The position numbers were made by a program, and so were the translations under genes. The notes under the pieces are model-generated. The model searched no databases. It was not told the origin of the DNA and saw nothing but the letters and a program-made list of their open reading frames with translations. Below are positions 1 through 8,827 of a stretch of DNA of 64,000 nt, one piece after another. Location: NCBI GenBank assembly GCA_040182905.1, contig JARQWU010000017.1:1-64000 (forward strand), read 5' to 3'. This DNA is from Barthelona sp. PAP020. Taxonomy: Eukaryota > Metamonada: BaSk clade. The stretch's first letter is position 1; every line of letters starts with the position of its first letter.

Positions 1-185
1 GAATCTTGGAAGGAAATTCAAAACCGACGGATGTTAATCCACGTAAAAGTTCATCATCTAAACCCATATCATCAAAATCCTCAATTTCCTACATGTTAGA
101 TACACTTAAATAATACACATACTTGGTTGTAATTTGAGATGAATGTTAATTGTTGTTGTTCTGATTGTTGTTCTTGGTCAGACAT
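1..185 (-). CDS. eIF4A: eIF4A-type DEAD-box RNA helicase, 5' end only (two exons, partial)
   Basis: This is the first 50 codons of an ATP-dependent RNA helicase of the eIF4A family, which unwinds mRNA 5' leaders within eIF4F. The ATG is at 185. Exon 1 (185-123) encodes 21 residues rich in Gln and Ser. A 34-nt intron (122-89) follows, and exon 2 (88-1) runs off the window edge. The spliced product reads FDDMGLDDELLRG, then GFEFPSKI. This matches the segment just before and at the Q motif of eIF4A (FDDM, LLRG, GFE.PS.IQ). Without removing the intron the frame stops after a few codons. The helicase motifs (GKT, DEAD, SAT) lie outside the window, so a close paralogue such as eIF4A-III or another DEAD-box protein cannot be excluded. 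Confidence 0.85.
89..122 (-). other. 34-nt spliceosomal intron in eIF4A
   Basis: On the minus strand the intron starts GTATGT and ends TCTAACATGTAG. The CTAAC branch-like box therefore sits six bases before the end. Removal joins a Gln codon (CAA) to a Glu codon (GAA) in phase 0 and restores the conserved eIF4A N-terminus. The 5' site and the 12-nt branch/acceptor layout are very like those described for trichomonads and Giardia. Confidence 0.85.
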
Positions 186-449
186 AATAAAATAAAATAA
201 ATAAAATGAAAAGATCTTTATAAACCAAATTATATTTTTATTTCAAATGAGGAAATATTTAAATCAACAGACAATGATCACAATGGTGTAAAAAATAGTA
301 AATGATAAAAAATCTGCAAAAATCTCCGAAAGCAAAGAATGAAATTCTTTCACTTTCATTTCGTTTTAGACATATGTAAATAATGGATAAGAATTTTGAA
401 AAAAAACTGGAATATTACAAGTTTTTTTGTTTTCTTTTCTTATGACCAA

Positions 450-1202
450 ATGAAAGTTCTGTGTTATTTGTTTGTTTTTTTAATATGTATATTTTACTCT
501 TCTGCAACAAATTTGAAGATACCTCCATCAAAACATTTTGACATCAAATATTCCATTGGTGGTATGAATTTAAATGTTCCTGTTGAGCAATGTAGAATTA
601 TTGTTGGAGGGCAAAATAAAAAATTCAATTGTTGTTTGCCAATTATTGAGAATTTAACGGATACTCAATTACATGTTCATAGTCCTGATGAAAATACTCC
701 CACGATGTTTGACGTATTATCTTTGTTAGATGGTCAATGTGCTTTGTTTGTTACTGGTGGTTATCATGACTTTCAACTTTGTTTTAATAAAGATATTCAG
801 CAATTACATTTTGATGATGGAAAGTTGACAGCAAAATTTATAGTGGGAGAACCAGAAGATCAATCTTTTCATCGATATAACATAGATTTTGATGATCAAC
901 AGCAAAGAAATTATTTATCATTTAAATATACAAACGGCGAATTTTGTCCATCTATAAATGGTAATCGATCAGCAGAAGTTCGTGTCTTTTGTGGTCGAGT
1001 GGATAAATTTCAAATAAAAAGTGTTAAAGAAATAGGTACTTGTACATATTTGATTGAAGCTATTTCTCCCCTTTTATGTGAATTACCTGTGTTAAAACCT
1101 AGAGGGACATCTAAGCAATCTGTTCAATGTCAAATGATTTTAGGTGAAGGAGAAAAAATTATCCTAGGTGGCAATAATGGTGGTCCTTTTGTTTTTAAAT
1201 AA
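450..1202 (+). CDS. OS-9/Yos9-type ER lectin with MRH domain
   Basis: The product is 250 aa and probably a luminal ER lectin that recognises trimmed N-glycans on misfolded glycoproteins for ERAD. The chosen ATG opens a clear signal peptide (MKVLCYLFVFLICIFYSSA). The rest is one MRH (mannose-6-phosphate receptor homology) domain. It shows an early G-Q-C with a following F-Q-L-C segment, then Y.NGEFC, the arginine/glutamate strand RSAEVRVFCG, and CTYLIEAISPLLC. This cysteine order, with the adjacent QQLHF stretch, fits OS-9 better than glucosidase II beta, which would carry an N-terminal LDLa/EF-hand region that is absent here. An upstream in-frame TTG exists but would bury the signal peptide. 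There is no C-terminal HDEL-like motif; the protein ends PFVFK, so a partner may retain it in the ER. Confidence 0.78.
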   Translation: MKVLCYLFVFLICIFYSSATNLKIPPSKHFDIKYSIGGMNLNVPVEQCRIIVGGQNKKFNCCLPIIENLTDTQLHVHSPDENTPTMFDVLSLLDGQCALFVTGGYHDFQLCFNKDIQQLHFDDGKLTAKFIVGEPEDQSFHRYNIDFDDQQQRNYLSFKYTNGEFCPSINGNRSAEVRVFCGRVDKFQIKSVKEIGTCTYLIEAISPLLCELPVLKPRGTSKQSVQCQMILGEGEKIILGGNNGGPFVFK

Positions 1203-1323
1203 ATTATGTTGTCATTTTGTTTTCTTTTTATGGGAATAAAATTTTTGCCTCAATTTTTTTTTTCCCAAAATTTTCATCTGTTATTGATTATAACAGATTA
1301 TTTTATATCTATATATATTCGAA

Positions 1324-2382
1324 ATGAGTTTTATCCCTCAGTTTATACGAAAAATTGTCTCACAAAAGCATCATCGAATGACTGATGAACAAACTGGATT
1401 AGATATTGATTTAACGTACATTACAAACAATGTTATTGCAATGTCATTTCCTGCTACTGATTTTAGAATGCTATTTCGTAACAATGCTTCTATGGTTGCT
1501 CAATATCTTGAACAATATCATAAAGGAAAGTATTTGATATTTAATTTAGCTGAAGAAACATATGACACGTCTTGTTTTGATCATCAAGTTTTGCATTTTG
1601 GATTTCCAGATCATCATCCTCCTACTTTATTGATTGCGGTTCAAATTTTGGTTGCAATGAAGGCATGGTTACAAGAAGATCCTCTTCATGTTGCTGTTGT
1701 TCATTGTTTGGCAGGAAAAGGACGAACTGGAACATTAATATCTTCCTATTTACTTTGGTCTGGGAAATTTTACAAAGCTATTGATGCTATTGAATTCTTT
1801 GCGAATCAACGGAATGCTGAAGCCAATGGAGTGTCTAATCCGTCTCAAATCAGATATGTTGAATATATTGCTGACTTGCTTCACAATACAATTCCTCCGC
1901 ATAATGTCAGTTATCGAATTGAAAAGATTATATTGAGTCCTATACCTAAATTTGATGGAAATGGTTGCAATCCTGTTTTGGAGATATTTGAAGATTTTGA
2001 GTTGAAACATGTTATAGACCCTGACATACCTTATAATAGTATGGACAGTTGTATTTCTTTGAATGTAGGAAAGATAGTTCATGGTGATTTTATGCTAAAG
2101 TTCTTTCACAAACATCTAATGTTGGGGAAAAAAGAAATGTTCCATATTTGTTTGAACACATCTTTCTTAGAAACACTGGAGGAAGTGCGTAATTCGTCAA
2201 GTGGTTTTTCCAAAAGTTATGGGAAAAAAATGTTGGATAAAGCATACAAATCCTCCAAATTTTCGGACAATTTCCGGATGATCATTGTTTTTGAAAGATG
2301 GAATGTATTTGAACAACCCCCAGAATGGTATTCCTTTGTACCTCATGTGGAAGAGAATCAAACAGATAATTTGGTTGTTTGA
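1324..2382 (+). CDS. PTEN: PTEN-family phosphoinositide 3-phosphatase
   Basis: The product is 352 aa. The dual-specificity phosphatase domain occupies about residues 15-185. It has the PTEN-type WPD-loop equivalent DHHPP (96-100) and the P-loop HCLAGKGRTG (127-136, catalytic Cys128, Arg134). This is the PTEN signature, with the lysine that favours PIP3. A C2-like beta-rich domain follows (about 190-335). PTEN removes the 3-phosphate of PI(3,4,5)P3 and opposes AGC kinases such as the one at 47.9-49.1 kb. The N-terminus carries basic residues (RKIVSQKHHR), as in the PTEN PIP2-binding motif. The long C-terminal tail and PDZ ligand of animal PTEN are missing, as is usual in protists. Confidence 0.9.
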   Translation: MSFIPQFIRKIVSQKHHRMTDEQTGLDIDLTYITNNVIAMSFPATDFRMLFRNNASMVAQYLEQYHKGKYLIFNLAEETYDTSCFDHQVLHFGFPDHHPPTLLIAVQILVAMKAWLQEDPLHVAVVHCLAGKGRTGTLISSYLLWSGKFYKAIDAIEFFANQRNAEANGVSNPSQIRYVEYIADLLHNTIPPHNVSYRIEKIILSPIPKFDGNGCNPVLEIFEDFELKHVIDPDIPYNSMDSCISLNVGKIVHGDFMLKFFHKHLMLGKKEMFHICLNTSFLETLEEVRNSSSGFSKSYGKKMLDKAYKSSKFSDNFRMIIVFERWNVFEQPPEWYSFVPHVEENQTDNLVV

Positions 2383-2470
2383 TTTATGAGTGTTGCTGTT
2401 TCCGTTTAGTCATTTTGTAAATATTTTAAAAAAAAAAGGATCTGTTTTTCTGCTTTTTATTTTTCGAGTT

Positions 2471-3043
2471 CTAAATATCTATGATGTATGTTTCACCATT
2501 AACTGCTTGTTTTTCTTCAATAACCGGTTTATTTTCTTTTGAAAAGTAATAGAAAATGTCAAAATCATATAGCATTACAGTTTCTTTCTCTCTTTCGTAA
2601 GAAAATTTTTTCCTTTCTGCAAAAATTGAATCCTTTTTTTCAGTGTATTGTCCATGAATCTTAAGAGTAAATTTACCTTTATATTTTGAATTTAAGCTTC
2701 GAATATGACTTTGTAAGGGATATAAATCAGGACCTCCAACATAAGCACCTGCCAAGATGCAAATACCAACGAACATCAAAACAAATGCCAAAATACCGAA
2801 CCATATTCCGATAAAAAATATCCCCAAATATATGGCAAGTAAGGAAATAATCACAACAAAAGTTGAAATAGTCCAAAAACCACATCTGCTCATTACTTTT
2901 GGAATTAAATCACTTGTTGATCTTAATATTTCCTGAAATTCTTCAAAACTCAATTTTGATTGAAGATCTTCTGGAAATTCATTAAAATTATACCCACAAC
3001 CTGTTGATTCTTTAAGTTTTTGATCAAATGCTATCAAACCCAT
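2471..3043 (-). CDS. Small membrane protein of unknown function
   Basis: I do not recognise this 190-aa protein. It has a soluble, acidic N-terminal part with two cysteines, then a strongly hydrophobic block (roughly residues 65-115). That block should form two closely spaced membrane segments, ending in LAGAYVGGPDLYPL. A charged C-terminal domain of mostly beta character follows. The open frame continues upstream from this ATG for 23 codons without another ATG, and that extension would add a further hydrophobic stretch (FTSFITFII). A short upstream exon or a non-ATG start is therefore possible. It lies 160 bp downstream of, and on the same strand as, the VWA gene. Confidence 0.55.
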   Translation of the reverse strand: MGLIAFDQKLKESTGCGYNFNEFPEDLQSKLSFEEFQEILRSTSDLIPKVMSRCGFWTISTFVVIISLLAIYLGIFFIGIWFGILAFVLMFVGICILAGAYVGGPDLYPLQSHIRSLNSKYKGKFTLKIHGQYTEKKDSIFAERKKFSYEREKETVMLYDFDIFYYFSKENKPVIEEKQAVNGETYIIDI

Positions 3044-3202
3044 AATAATGAAAGTGATGAAGGAAGTAAATTTGAGAATTTTTGATTTTTTCAAACAGAT
3101 TTTTTCCTTCAAGAATAAACGAAAAAAATAATTTTACAATTAAAGTGGATTTTTCACAGGATTCCAAAAATAATAAAGGGTCATTAGGGAAGTTCCATTC
3201 AA

Positions 3203-4612
3203 TTATTGATTGTGAAGCAACAAATAATAGAACTCAATAATTATTATAGCCAAAAAAGCTGTAAGATAAATTATAACATTAACATAAGAGATTTCTGATT
3301 CAACCAAACCACAATTTTGATTGAATTCTTGATTATTAACAATTGGATTCAAACAAATCAAAGTTTCTTCATTCACATCAGCAGCAAGAGATAAATCAAT
3401 AAAATCAACACAATAAATACCAATTAAATCTGAATTTTGATCAACAATAGTTTTGGTTAAGGTGGTTACATTGCCTAAACCTTTAATATCTTTGTAAGGA
3501 CTGGACCAAGTGGGGTTATGTTCCAGATGTTTCACATCGTTCAACATTGCTTTTGTTAAACCAAACGATAAGTCCTCAATTTTAGTTTTATGATAAGACC
3601 CTCTGAACGTACAAGCTATTTGTTGTAACCATTCTCCATCACTTTCTCCAACATTGAAAGTGTGAATGGTAAGATTCAACCCAAGAGCTAGAGGCTTCAA
3701 TTGATTTATTATTACTAACGAATTCTCTTCCCAACCAGCAGATATCAATATAATGATATCATGACAATTATTTGTAAAGTTATTTTGCTTGGATTTTTTC
3801 ATTATCTGTACAGCTTCAAGCAAACCATTTGTAGTGTCCGCTTTACCAAAAAAAGATATGTTGTTAATTTTGGAAAGCCATTCTTCTTTCAAACTATCAA
3901 TTGGATGTTCAAGATACTCATTCCAGCTGTTAACATCATCAGCAAAAGTAATAAACTGTGCAAAATCTTTTTCATGTAATGTTTCCAATATTTGAGCAAG
4001 CATTTCCTTCAATTTTGCTTCACTTGAGGCCGTGCGTAATCTTTGAGAAACGTCAAAAACAATTACAATATCTTTCACTCCTATTAAAGAATGACGATAC
4101 CAAGGTCGAGATACAGGGTTATAATTGCTAAAACAAGAGATATTGTAAGACACACAATCACCCAAAGAATAATCTCCGTTATAATATCTAGTTCCAGGAT
4201 ATGAAATTGTAGTTCCATCAAGAAGAGTTGAATATTGCCAACCAATAATATTTTCAAAAGCAAAATGAACTTCTTTTGTTTTTGAAACAATTTGACCAAC
4301 AGAACTTTCCAAATTCCTGTTAGAGGTTTGACCAGAGATGTGATTTAAATCGATTTGTGAACCACTGCATCCACATGTGGTCATGTTTGGAAAATTAGTT
4401 GACTGAACACAAGGAATATTAACCCCATCTTCTTCATCACATTCGTGAATCATTTTGATTGAATTATTCAAATAATTTGTTGGATTGGAATATATATACC
4501 CTAATTCATTGATTACAATGTTCACTTTTTCCTCAATTGCAATCTTTCTGTCATCGTAGGAATTAATCGATGTTATAAAGCATGTAATAAAAATCAATGC
4601 ATATAAATACAT
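3203..4612 (-). CDS. VWA-domain surface protein related to calcium channel alpha2delta
   Basis: The product is 469 aa. It has an N-terminal signal peptide (about 1-18), a VWA_N-like region with paired cysteines (58-80), and the RPWY motif (169-172) that precedes the VWA domain in voltage-gated calcium channel alpha2delta subunits. The VWA fold spans about 180-360. A membrane anchor lies at the C-terminus (about 440-465, VIIYLTAFLAIIIIEFYYLL) with a very short tail. The metal-binding MIDAS motif is imperfect: D187-V-S189-Q-R191 in place of DxSxS. It is likely an extracellular, membrane-anchored protein. The Cache repeats of full-length alpha2delta are short or absent, so channel association is an inference from the domain order only. 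Confidence 0.75.
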   Translation of the reverse strand: MYLYALIFITCFITSINSYDDRKIAIEEKVNIVINELGYIYSNPTNYLNNSIKMIHECDEEDGVNIPCVQSTNFPNMTTCGCSGSQIDLNHISGQTSNRNLESSVGQIVSKTKEVHFAFENIIGWQYSTLLDGTTISYPGTRYYNGDYSLGDCVSYNISCFSNYNPVSRPWYRHSLIGVKDIVIVFDVSQRLRTASSEAKLKEMLAQILETLHEKDFAQFITFADDVNSWNEYLEHPIDSLKEEWLSKINNISFFGKADTTNGLLEAVQIMKKSKQNNFTNNCHDIIILISAGWEENSLVIINQLKPLALGLNLTIHTFNVGESDGEWLQQIACTFRGSYHKTKIEDLSFGLTKAMLNDVKHLEHNPTWSSPYKDIKGLGNVTTLTKTIVDQNSDLIGIYCVDFIDLSLAADVNEETLICLNPIVNNQEFNQNCGLVESEISYVNVIIYLTAFLAIIIIEFYYLLLHNQ

Positions 4613-4800
4613 TTGTTGAACATTAAATTAATCAAATAGCTGAATAAAATCTCCACATTCAAGATACTCTCAGAAAAGTGTTTATCTATTTTTTTTGTGG
4701 ACTTTTTTTTCAATCAAAAGATCTATTTATGTCTTTGGAATTTTATTTGGAATGTCAGTTGAAAGCAATTTTTGAAAAAAAAGATGGTTCAATCCTGAAT

Positions 4801-5550
4801 TCAAATTTTATATATTTTCTGTAAAAATAACTCCTTTGAAGGCAAATTTGATATTTTTGTAGAAAATGACAGAGATTCACCATTTTCATCTGACAATGAC
4901 AAAGTGAAATGTCTGATAGCTTCGTTATTTTCATTCTTTATTCCTAATTCTTCACATACATTGTCTAAAATTCTGCCTAAAATAGTGTGTTCTGAATAAA
5001 AGAAAATTTTATTTTGAAAATTTAAGTTTTCACCTGCATGAACCTTTATATAAAACCTTTGTCCTTTAGGAATGTTTTTATTCCCGATAATGTTTTGAAT
5101 TTCTCTGGTATGTTTAATTTTGCTGATACTAATTTTTTGTTTTTGTACAGAAATACATTCATGCTTATTTCTATGTTTTACACAATATTTTTTTCCACAA
5201 GTAATACATTTTTGAATTGAATATTTTCCACAAGAATCAAATTCACACTTTGGCAATGACTTTTTTCTGAGAACAGGATTTGGATCGAACTGACACTTAT
5301 TTTCAATATGTTCATCCACTCTTTTCTCGTATGCATCATCTGTTTCATTATGATGTCTGACAAAAAGATACTCACATAGGGGACAAGCAAAGTTGGAACC
5401 ATTTGATCTATTCCTCAATTCTTCATTAAAATATACGGGACAGTTGTGATTTTCAACAACCCAATGATCATTACAAAATGATTTTGAACAGTATTCACAA
5501 TTGTTTGGCAATATTAAGTATTTTGAACATTCATGACAATGCTTTGTCAT
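4801..5550 (-). CDS. AN1-type zinc finger protein (ZFAND2/ZFAND1-like)
   Basis: The product is 249 aa. The ATG at 5550 starts MTKHCHECSKYL, directly at the first zinc ligand. Two AN1 fingers are visible (residues about 5-37, C-C-C-C-C-H-H-C pattern, and about 102-132). Between them is a CPLC...H...C C2H2-like segment, as in ZFAND2/AIRAP. The last 80 residues look like a ubiquitin-like beta-grasp (FYIKVHAGENLNF...LGRILDNVCEELGI), as in ZFAND1/Cuz1. Such proteins link the proteasome or p97/VCP to stress-damaged clients. The combination of AN1, C2H2, AN1 and a UBL-like tail mixes the two animal subfamilies. A longer in-frame TTG reading would add a hydrophobic leader and is less plausible. Confidence 0.75.
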   Translation of the reverse strand: MTKHCHECSKYLILPNNCEYCSKSFCNDHWVVENHNCPVYFNEELRNRSNGSNFACPLCEYLFVRHHNETDDAYEKRVDEHIENKCQFDPNPVLRKKSLPKCEFDSCGKYSIQKCITCGKKYCVKHRNKHECISVQKQKISISKIKHTREIQNIIGNKNIPKGQRFYIKVHAGENLNFQNKIFFYSEHTILGRILDNVCEELGIKNENNEAIRHFTLSLSDENGESLSFSTKISNLPSKELFLQKIYKI

Positions 5551-5777
5551 TCGTATCTTAATATAGAAATAAAAATGGAAGTGTTTTGATGTGAATAAAT
5601 GCTTGAGCAATGGATAAAAAAAAATGAGCAGCAGCTCAGCAAATTCCAACCTCATCTTTCATGTTTTCTTTTCATAAATATCAGTAATTGAAGGTGTTTT
5701 GTATTCTAAATTCTATTAAATTAATTAAAAGCAAACCATTTGATGATTAAATCATATTGTTTATTATTTTATGTTCA

Positions 5778-6767
5778 ATGGAAAAATATCAAAAATTTAC
5801 TGATCAATCATGTGGAATTAATCCTTTTATGCCTCTTTCTGAACCTGTTAAACCAAAAAGGTCAATTATGGTTCGTTTTGTATCTTTCATTTTCAAAATT
5901 CCATTTTTGATGGTTTTTACTTTGATTAGAATTTTATTTTTGTATTTATGGATAATTTGGGGATCATTTGTTCAATTACTAACAAAATTATTGCTTCCTT
6001 TTCAAATAAAAAGTTTGCTTCGTATATTACTCAATAAATCATTTACATTTTTGATTGGATTATGTTTAGGAACATTTGAAACAAAAATTAAGTTTGGTAA
6101 AGCCAAAAATGCACGATTTGGTAAAACAAAAAGCATTGAATTCAAGCGAGGAGATTTGATCTTAACCTCATTCACTGGATTTATGGATTTGTTGTCAATA
6201 TCTAATCATTATTCAAATAGTGTGTTTGCATTTCCTTCACCCAATAATAATAGAGTTGTATTAACGTCATTGCCATTTTATATGTTGACAAAATTAACTC
6301 CTTTTTTCTTTTTATCTGTTTTAAACACCACAGTTTCATTGGATGAGGCTATCAATTTTGGCTATAAAAATGGTTGTCAGATTATCTTGTTAGTTGAGGG
6401 TTGTCCTACTAATTCAAAAGGTTTGATTGGTTTTCAAAATGTTTTTCAAAATTTTTCAAAATTACCTCACAAACCTGGTATTTTTGGAATTTGTACGAAT
6501 TCTTCGCCAAATGGAATTCAAACTGTTGATTCTCTTTTGATTTTTATTTTGAAAAGGTTATTGTCATATAAATCTGTCAAAAATACGATTAATATTGGAA
6601 AAATTAGTTTTACTTTCCCAGAAAGTGAAGATGAAGATGATATTAGTGATTTTATTGAGGAATTGGAACAATCAATGTCTTTATTGGGTGAAAGACCAAT
6701 GACTGGTTTCACAAAGAAAGACGCTTTAGAATTTCAGCGATTGTTCAAACAAAATAAAAATAAATAA
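5778..6767 (+). CDS. PlsC/LPAT-like membrane acyltransferase (AUP1/LOA1-like), catalytic His absent
   Basis: The product is 329 aa. After a short lead with INPF (residues 14-17), typical of the LOA1/Vps66 and AUP1 group, two hydrophobic segments follow (about 32-70). Then comes an acyltransferase-like domain. Block I should be H(x4)D but reads F132-TGFM-D137, so the catalytic histidine is missing while the aspartate remains. Block III reads LLVEGCPTNSKGLIGF (about 204-219), close to the FPEG-T-SNG-L-F pattern of LOA1. The tail is acidic (ESEDEDDISDFIEE) and then basic. It probably sits in the ER or lipid droplet membrane. Loss of His suggests a non-enzymatic scaffold role, as argued for some AUP1-type proteins, but that is inference. 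Confidence 0.65.
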   Translation: MEKYQKFTDQSCGINPFMPLSEPVKPKRSIMVRFVSFIFKIPFLMVFTLIRILFLYLWIIWGSFVQLLTKLLLPFQIKSLLRILLNKSFTFLIGLCLGTFETKIKFGKAKNARFGKTKSIEFKRGDLILTSFTGFMDLLSISNHYSNSVFAFPSPNNNRVVLTSLPFYMLTKLTPFFFLSVLNTTVSLDEAINFGYKNGCQIILLVEGCPTNSKGLIGFQNVFQNFSKLPHKPGIFGICTNSSPNGIQTVDSLLIFILKRLLSYKSVKNTINIGKISFTFPESEDEDDISDFIEELEQSMSLLGERPMTGFTKKDALEFQRLFKQNKNK

Positions 6768-6982
6768 GTTTTTTCTTTTGTTTTAATAAATTCTTCAAAA
6801 AGAATATTTTAAAATTAACAGAAAAGTCAACTACACATTTTATTTTTCATTAACAAAGAAATTAATAATTCATATGTTCTGCTTATAAAACATCTTTTCA
6901 ATTTGATAGTAAAGACAAATTTTGAGTGACAGATAAAACATGATTTCAGTTCAGTTTTTTTTTATTTTAATGAAAATTATTC

Positions 6983-8638
6983 ATGGATAAGAGGAAAAGA
7001 AAATATGCGGCAGCAAGACCGTATCGTCGTCCTTGGACCCATTTTGAAGAATATAGAATCAAAAAAGCCATCTTTTATTTGGGAAAAGATTTTAATCGTA
7101 TTGAACCATTTCTTGGAACAAGAGAATCTTGGCAAATTCGTTCTTATGTTCGATCTTTATCAAATAAGACACAATTATCTGCCAAATTAATACATGATGA
7201 TGACAATTTTCATTGGAATGAAAAAGAAATAGCTTTATTTATTGAAGGATTAACAATTTATGGAAAAGGTAATTGGAAAGAGATTAGTAAATTAATTGGT
7301 ACCAGATCTGGTGTTCAAATTCGAAGTTTTTTCAAGAAATTTACTACCATAGTGAATCGCTTTAATGATAAGGTTAAATTTATGCTTGAATTAAGTTGCC
7401 CAAATAGTTATCAATTATTATTAGCAAATTATCGTTTTATGGCTGTAAATGATGTAAAACGAATCCAAAGAACGCATCCAACTGCTAATAAGAAGTTACG
7501 TGCAGCATGGGGTATTATTCTACAAGAAAAATTAATGGAAATGAATATTAAACCATTTAGAAAGCAAGATTTCGAACCAAAATTGATTCCTAAGATACAA
7601 TCTGGATTTTCTTTTTATCATAAAGGGTCAAATGAAGGCATATTGTCTTCACAATCGAAATTGCGGATAGATCTGAATCACATATCCAAAAAGAGAATAT
7701 TGGTTCCAAATTCAAAAACCAAAGTGAAATACCGTCCTTATAAATTTGATTTGAAAAGAACCAAGAGTCATTCTACTGGTGTTTTTTCTGACACACCAGT
7801 ATTCATTTTGCAAAATAACATTTATCCATTTATGTTAGCAAATAATCCTGTTTCTAGGTATGAAAACAAAGAAATGTTTCAATATTTTACTGTGGAATTC
7901 CCCTCAATTGTTGCAGCAATCGTTGATATGGAATTCAATCTCATTTCGGATCACATTAGTCTTTTATTAGGTTCTTTTGATGCTTATACTTCGCAGTATA
8001 TCATAAAAGATATAATTATATTGGAAAAGTCAGTTATTGAGAAGTTTTCTTCGGGTGAAACATCATCTTTTGATTTTGAGTGTAGTGAAGAGACAATGTA
8101 TCCCATTGGTATTATTGATCATTCTGAATCAAGATTTCCATTGCAAGATGATTTGGAAAAGTTTTATTCGTATTCTTCCTTTGTTTCCTCTTTCTATTCT
8201 TCTTCCATGGAATTTCCAGGATTATTATTGGGTCTTGTTACCAAAGAAAACAAGTTTGCTTGCTCTTTTTATTGCTGTAATTTCAAGCATCAATTATCTC
8301 ATAGTCAAACGTCATTACCTTTGATACTTCCCATTAAGTATCATCACATATTATCCAAAGATAGAAAAGATTTTAATTTATTGTTTGAAAAAGGAACAGA
8401 AATAGTTGACATTTTTTTCAGCAATTTTTCCCAAAATAATGAACTTTATGAAATTCCTGAAATTTTTCAAAACATATTGGAAAGATTATCGTTTATTTTT
8501 TCTCAAAAGTGTAATTGTTATGAATCTTTAATTGCTTCTTTCTTTTTGCAACGATTTATTCGTCAATGGATTTTAAATTTTGAAAAATTCGATGATAATC
8601 ACATTCCGTTGTTACAAGAATTTGCCAAATCAATTTAA
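6983..8638 (+). CDS. Two-SANT/Myb protein with degenerate MPN (JAMM-like) domain, MYSM1-like
   Basis: The product is 551 aa. It starts with a basic stretch and then two SANT/Myb repeats (about 15-60, PWTHFEEYRIKKAI; and about 76-125, HWNEKEIALFIEGLTIYGKGNWKEISKLIGTRS). A basic linker of about 170 residues follows. The segment from about 306 to 475 reads like an MPN fold: a VDMEF..ISDHISLLLGSFD strand-helix, then PIGIIDHSES with QDDLEKFYSYSSF, then FPGLLLGLVTKE. This parallels the JAMM core of MYSM1 (IGWYHSHP...S..D...Q..YQ), but the HxH and S-x7-D ligands are not preserved, so it should be inactive as a deubiquitinase. It is likely a nuclear chromatin or transcription factor. The Myb part is secure; the MPN reading is a hypothesis. 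Confidence 0.7.
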   Translation: MDKRKRKYAAARPYRRPWTHFEEYRIKKAIFYLGKDFNRIEPFLGTRESWQIRSYVRSLSNKTQLSAKLIHDDDNFHWNEKEIALFIEGLTIYGKGNWKEISKLIGTRSGVQIRSFFKKFTTIVNRFNDKVKFMLELSCPNSYQLLLANYRFMAVNDVKRIQRTHPTANKKLRAAWGIILQEKLMEMNIKPFRKQDFEPKLIPKIQSGFSFYHKGSNEGILSSQSKLRIDLNHISKKRILVPNSKTKVKYRPYKFDLKRTKSHSTGVFSDTPVFILQNNIYPFMLANNPVSRYENKEMFQYFTVEFPSIVAAIVDMEFNLISDHISLLLGSFDAYTSQYIIKDIIILEKSVIEKFSSGETSSFDFECSEETMYPIGIIDHSESRFPLQDDLEKFYSYSSFVSSFYSSSMEFPGLLLGLVTKENKFACSFYCCNFKHQLSHSQTSLPLILPIKYHHILSKDRKDFNLLFEKGTEIVDIFFSNFSQNNELYEIPEIFQNILERLSFIFSQKCNCYESLIASFFLQRFIRQWILNFEKFDDNHIPLLQEFAKSI

Positions 8639-8827
8639 TCAAGTTCAATTTCTCAAACAGTATTCCAATAAACAAGTATTTTTTTTTGCTTTTTTTTTAT
8701 TGAAATATCTTGAAGCGGTTTATTTTTTTATCATTTTTTTCTTCACATCATAAAATAGAAGCGAGGGACAAAAATATAAAGTTTTTGATGGTTTTTATTA
8801 ATTTCATTTTTTTAATTAATATAATTT

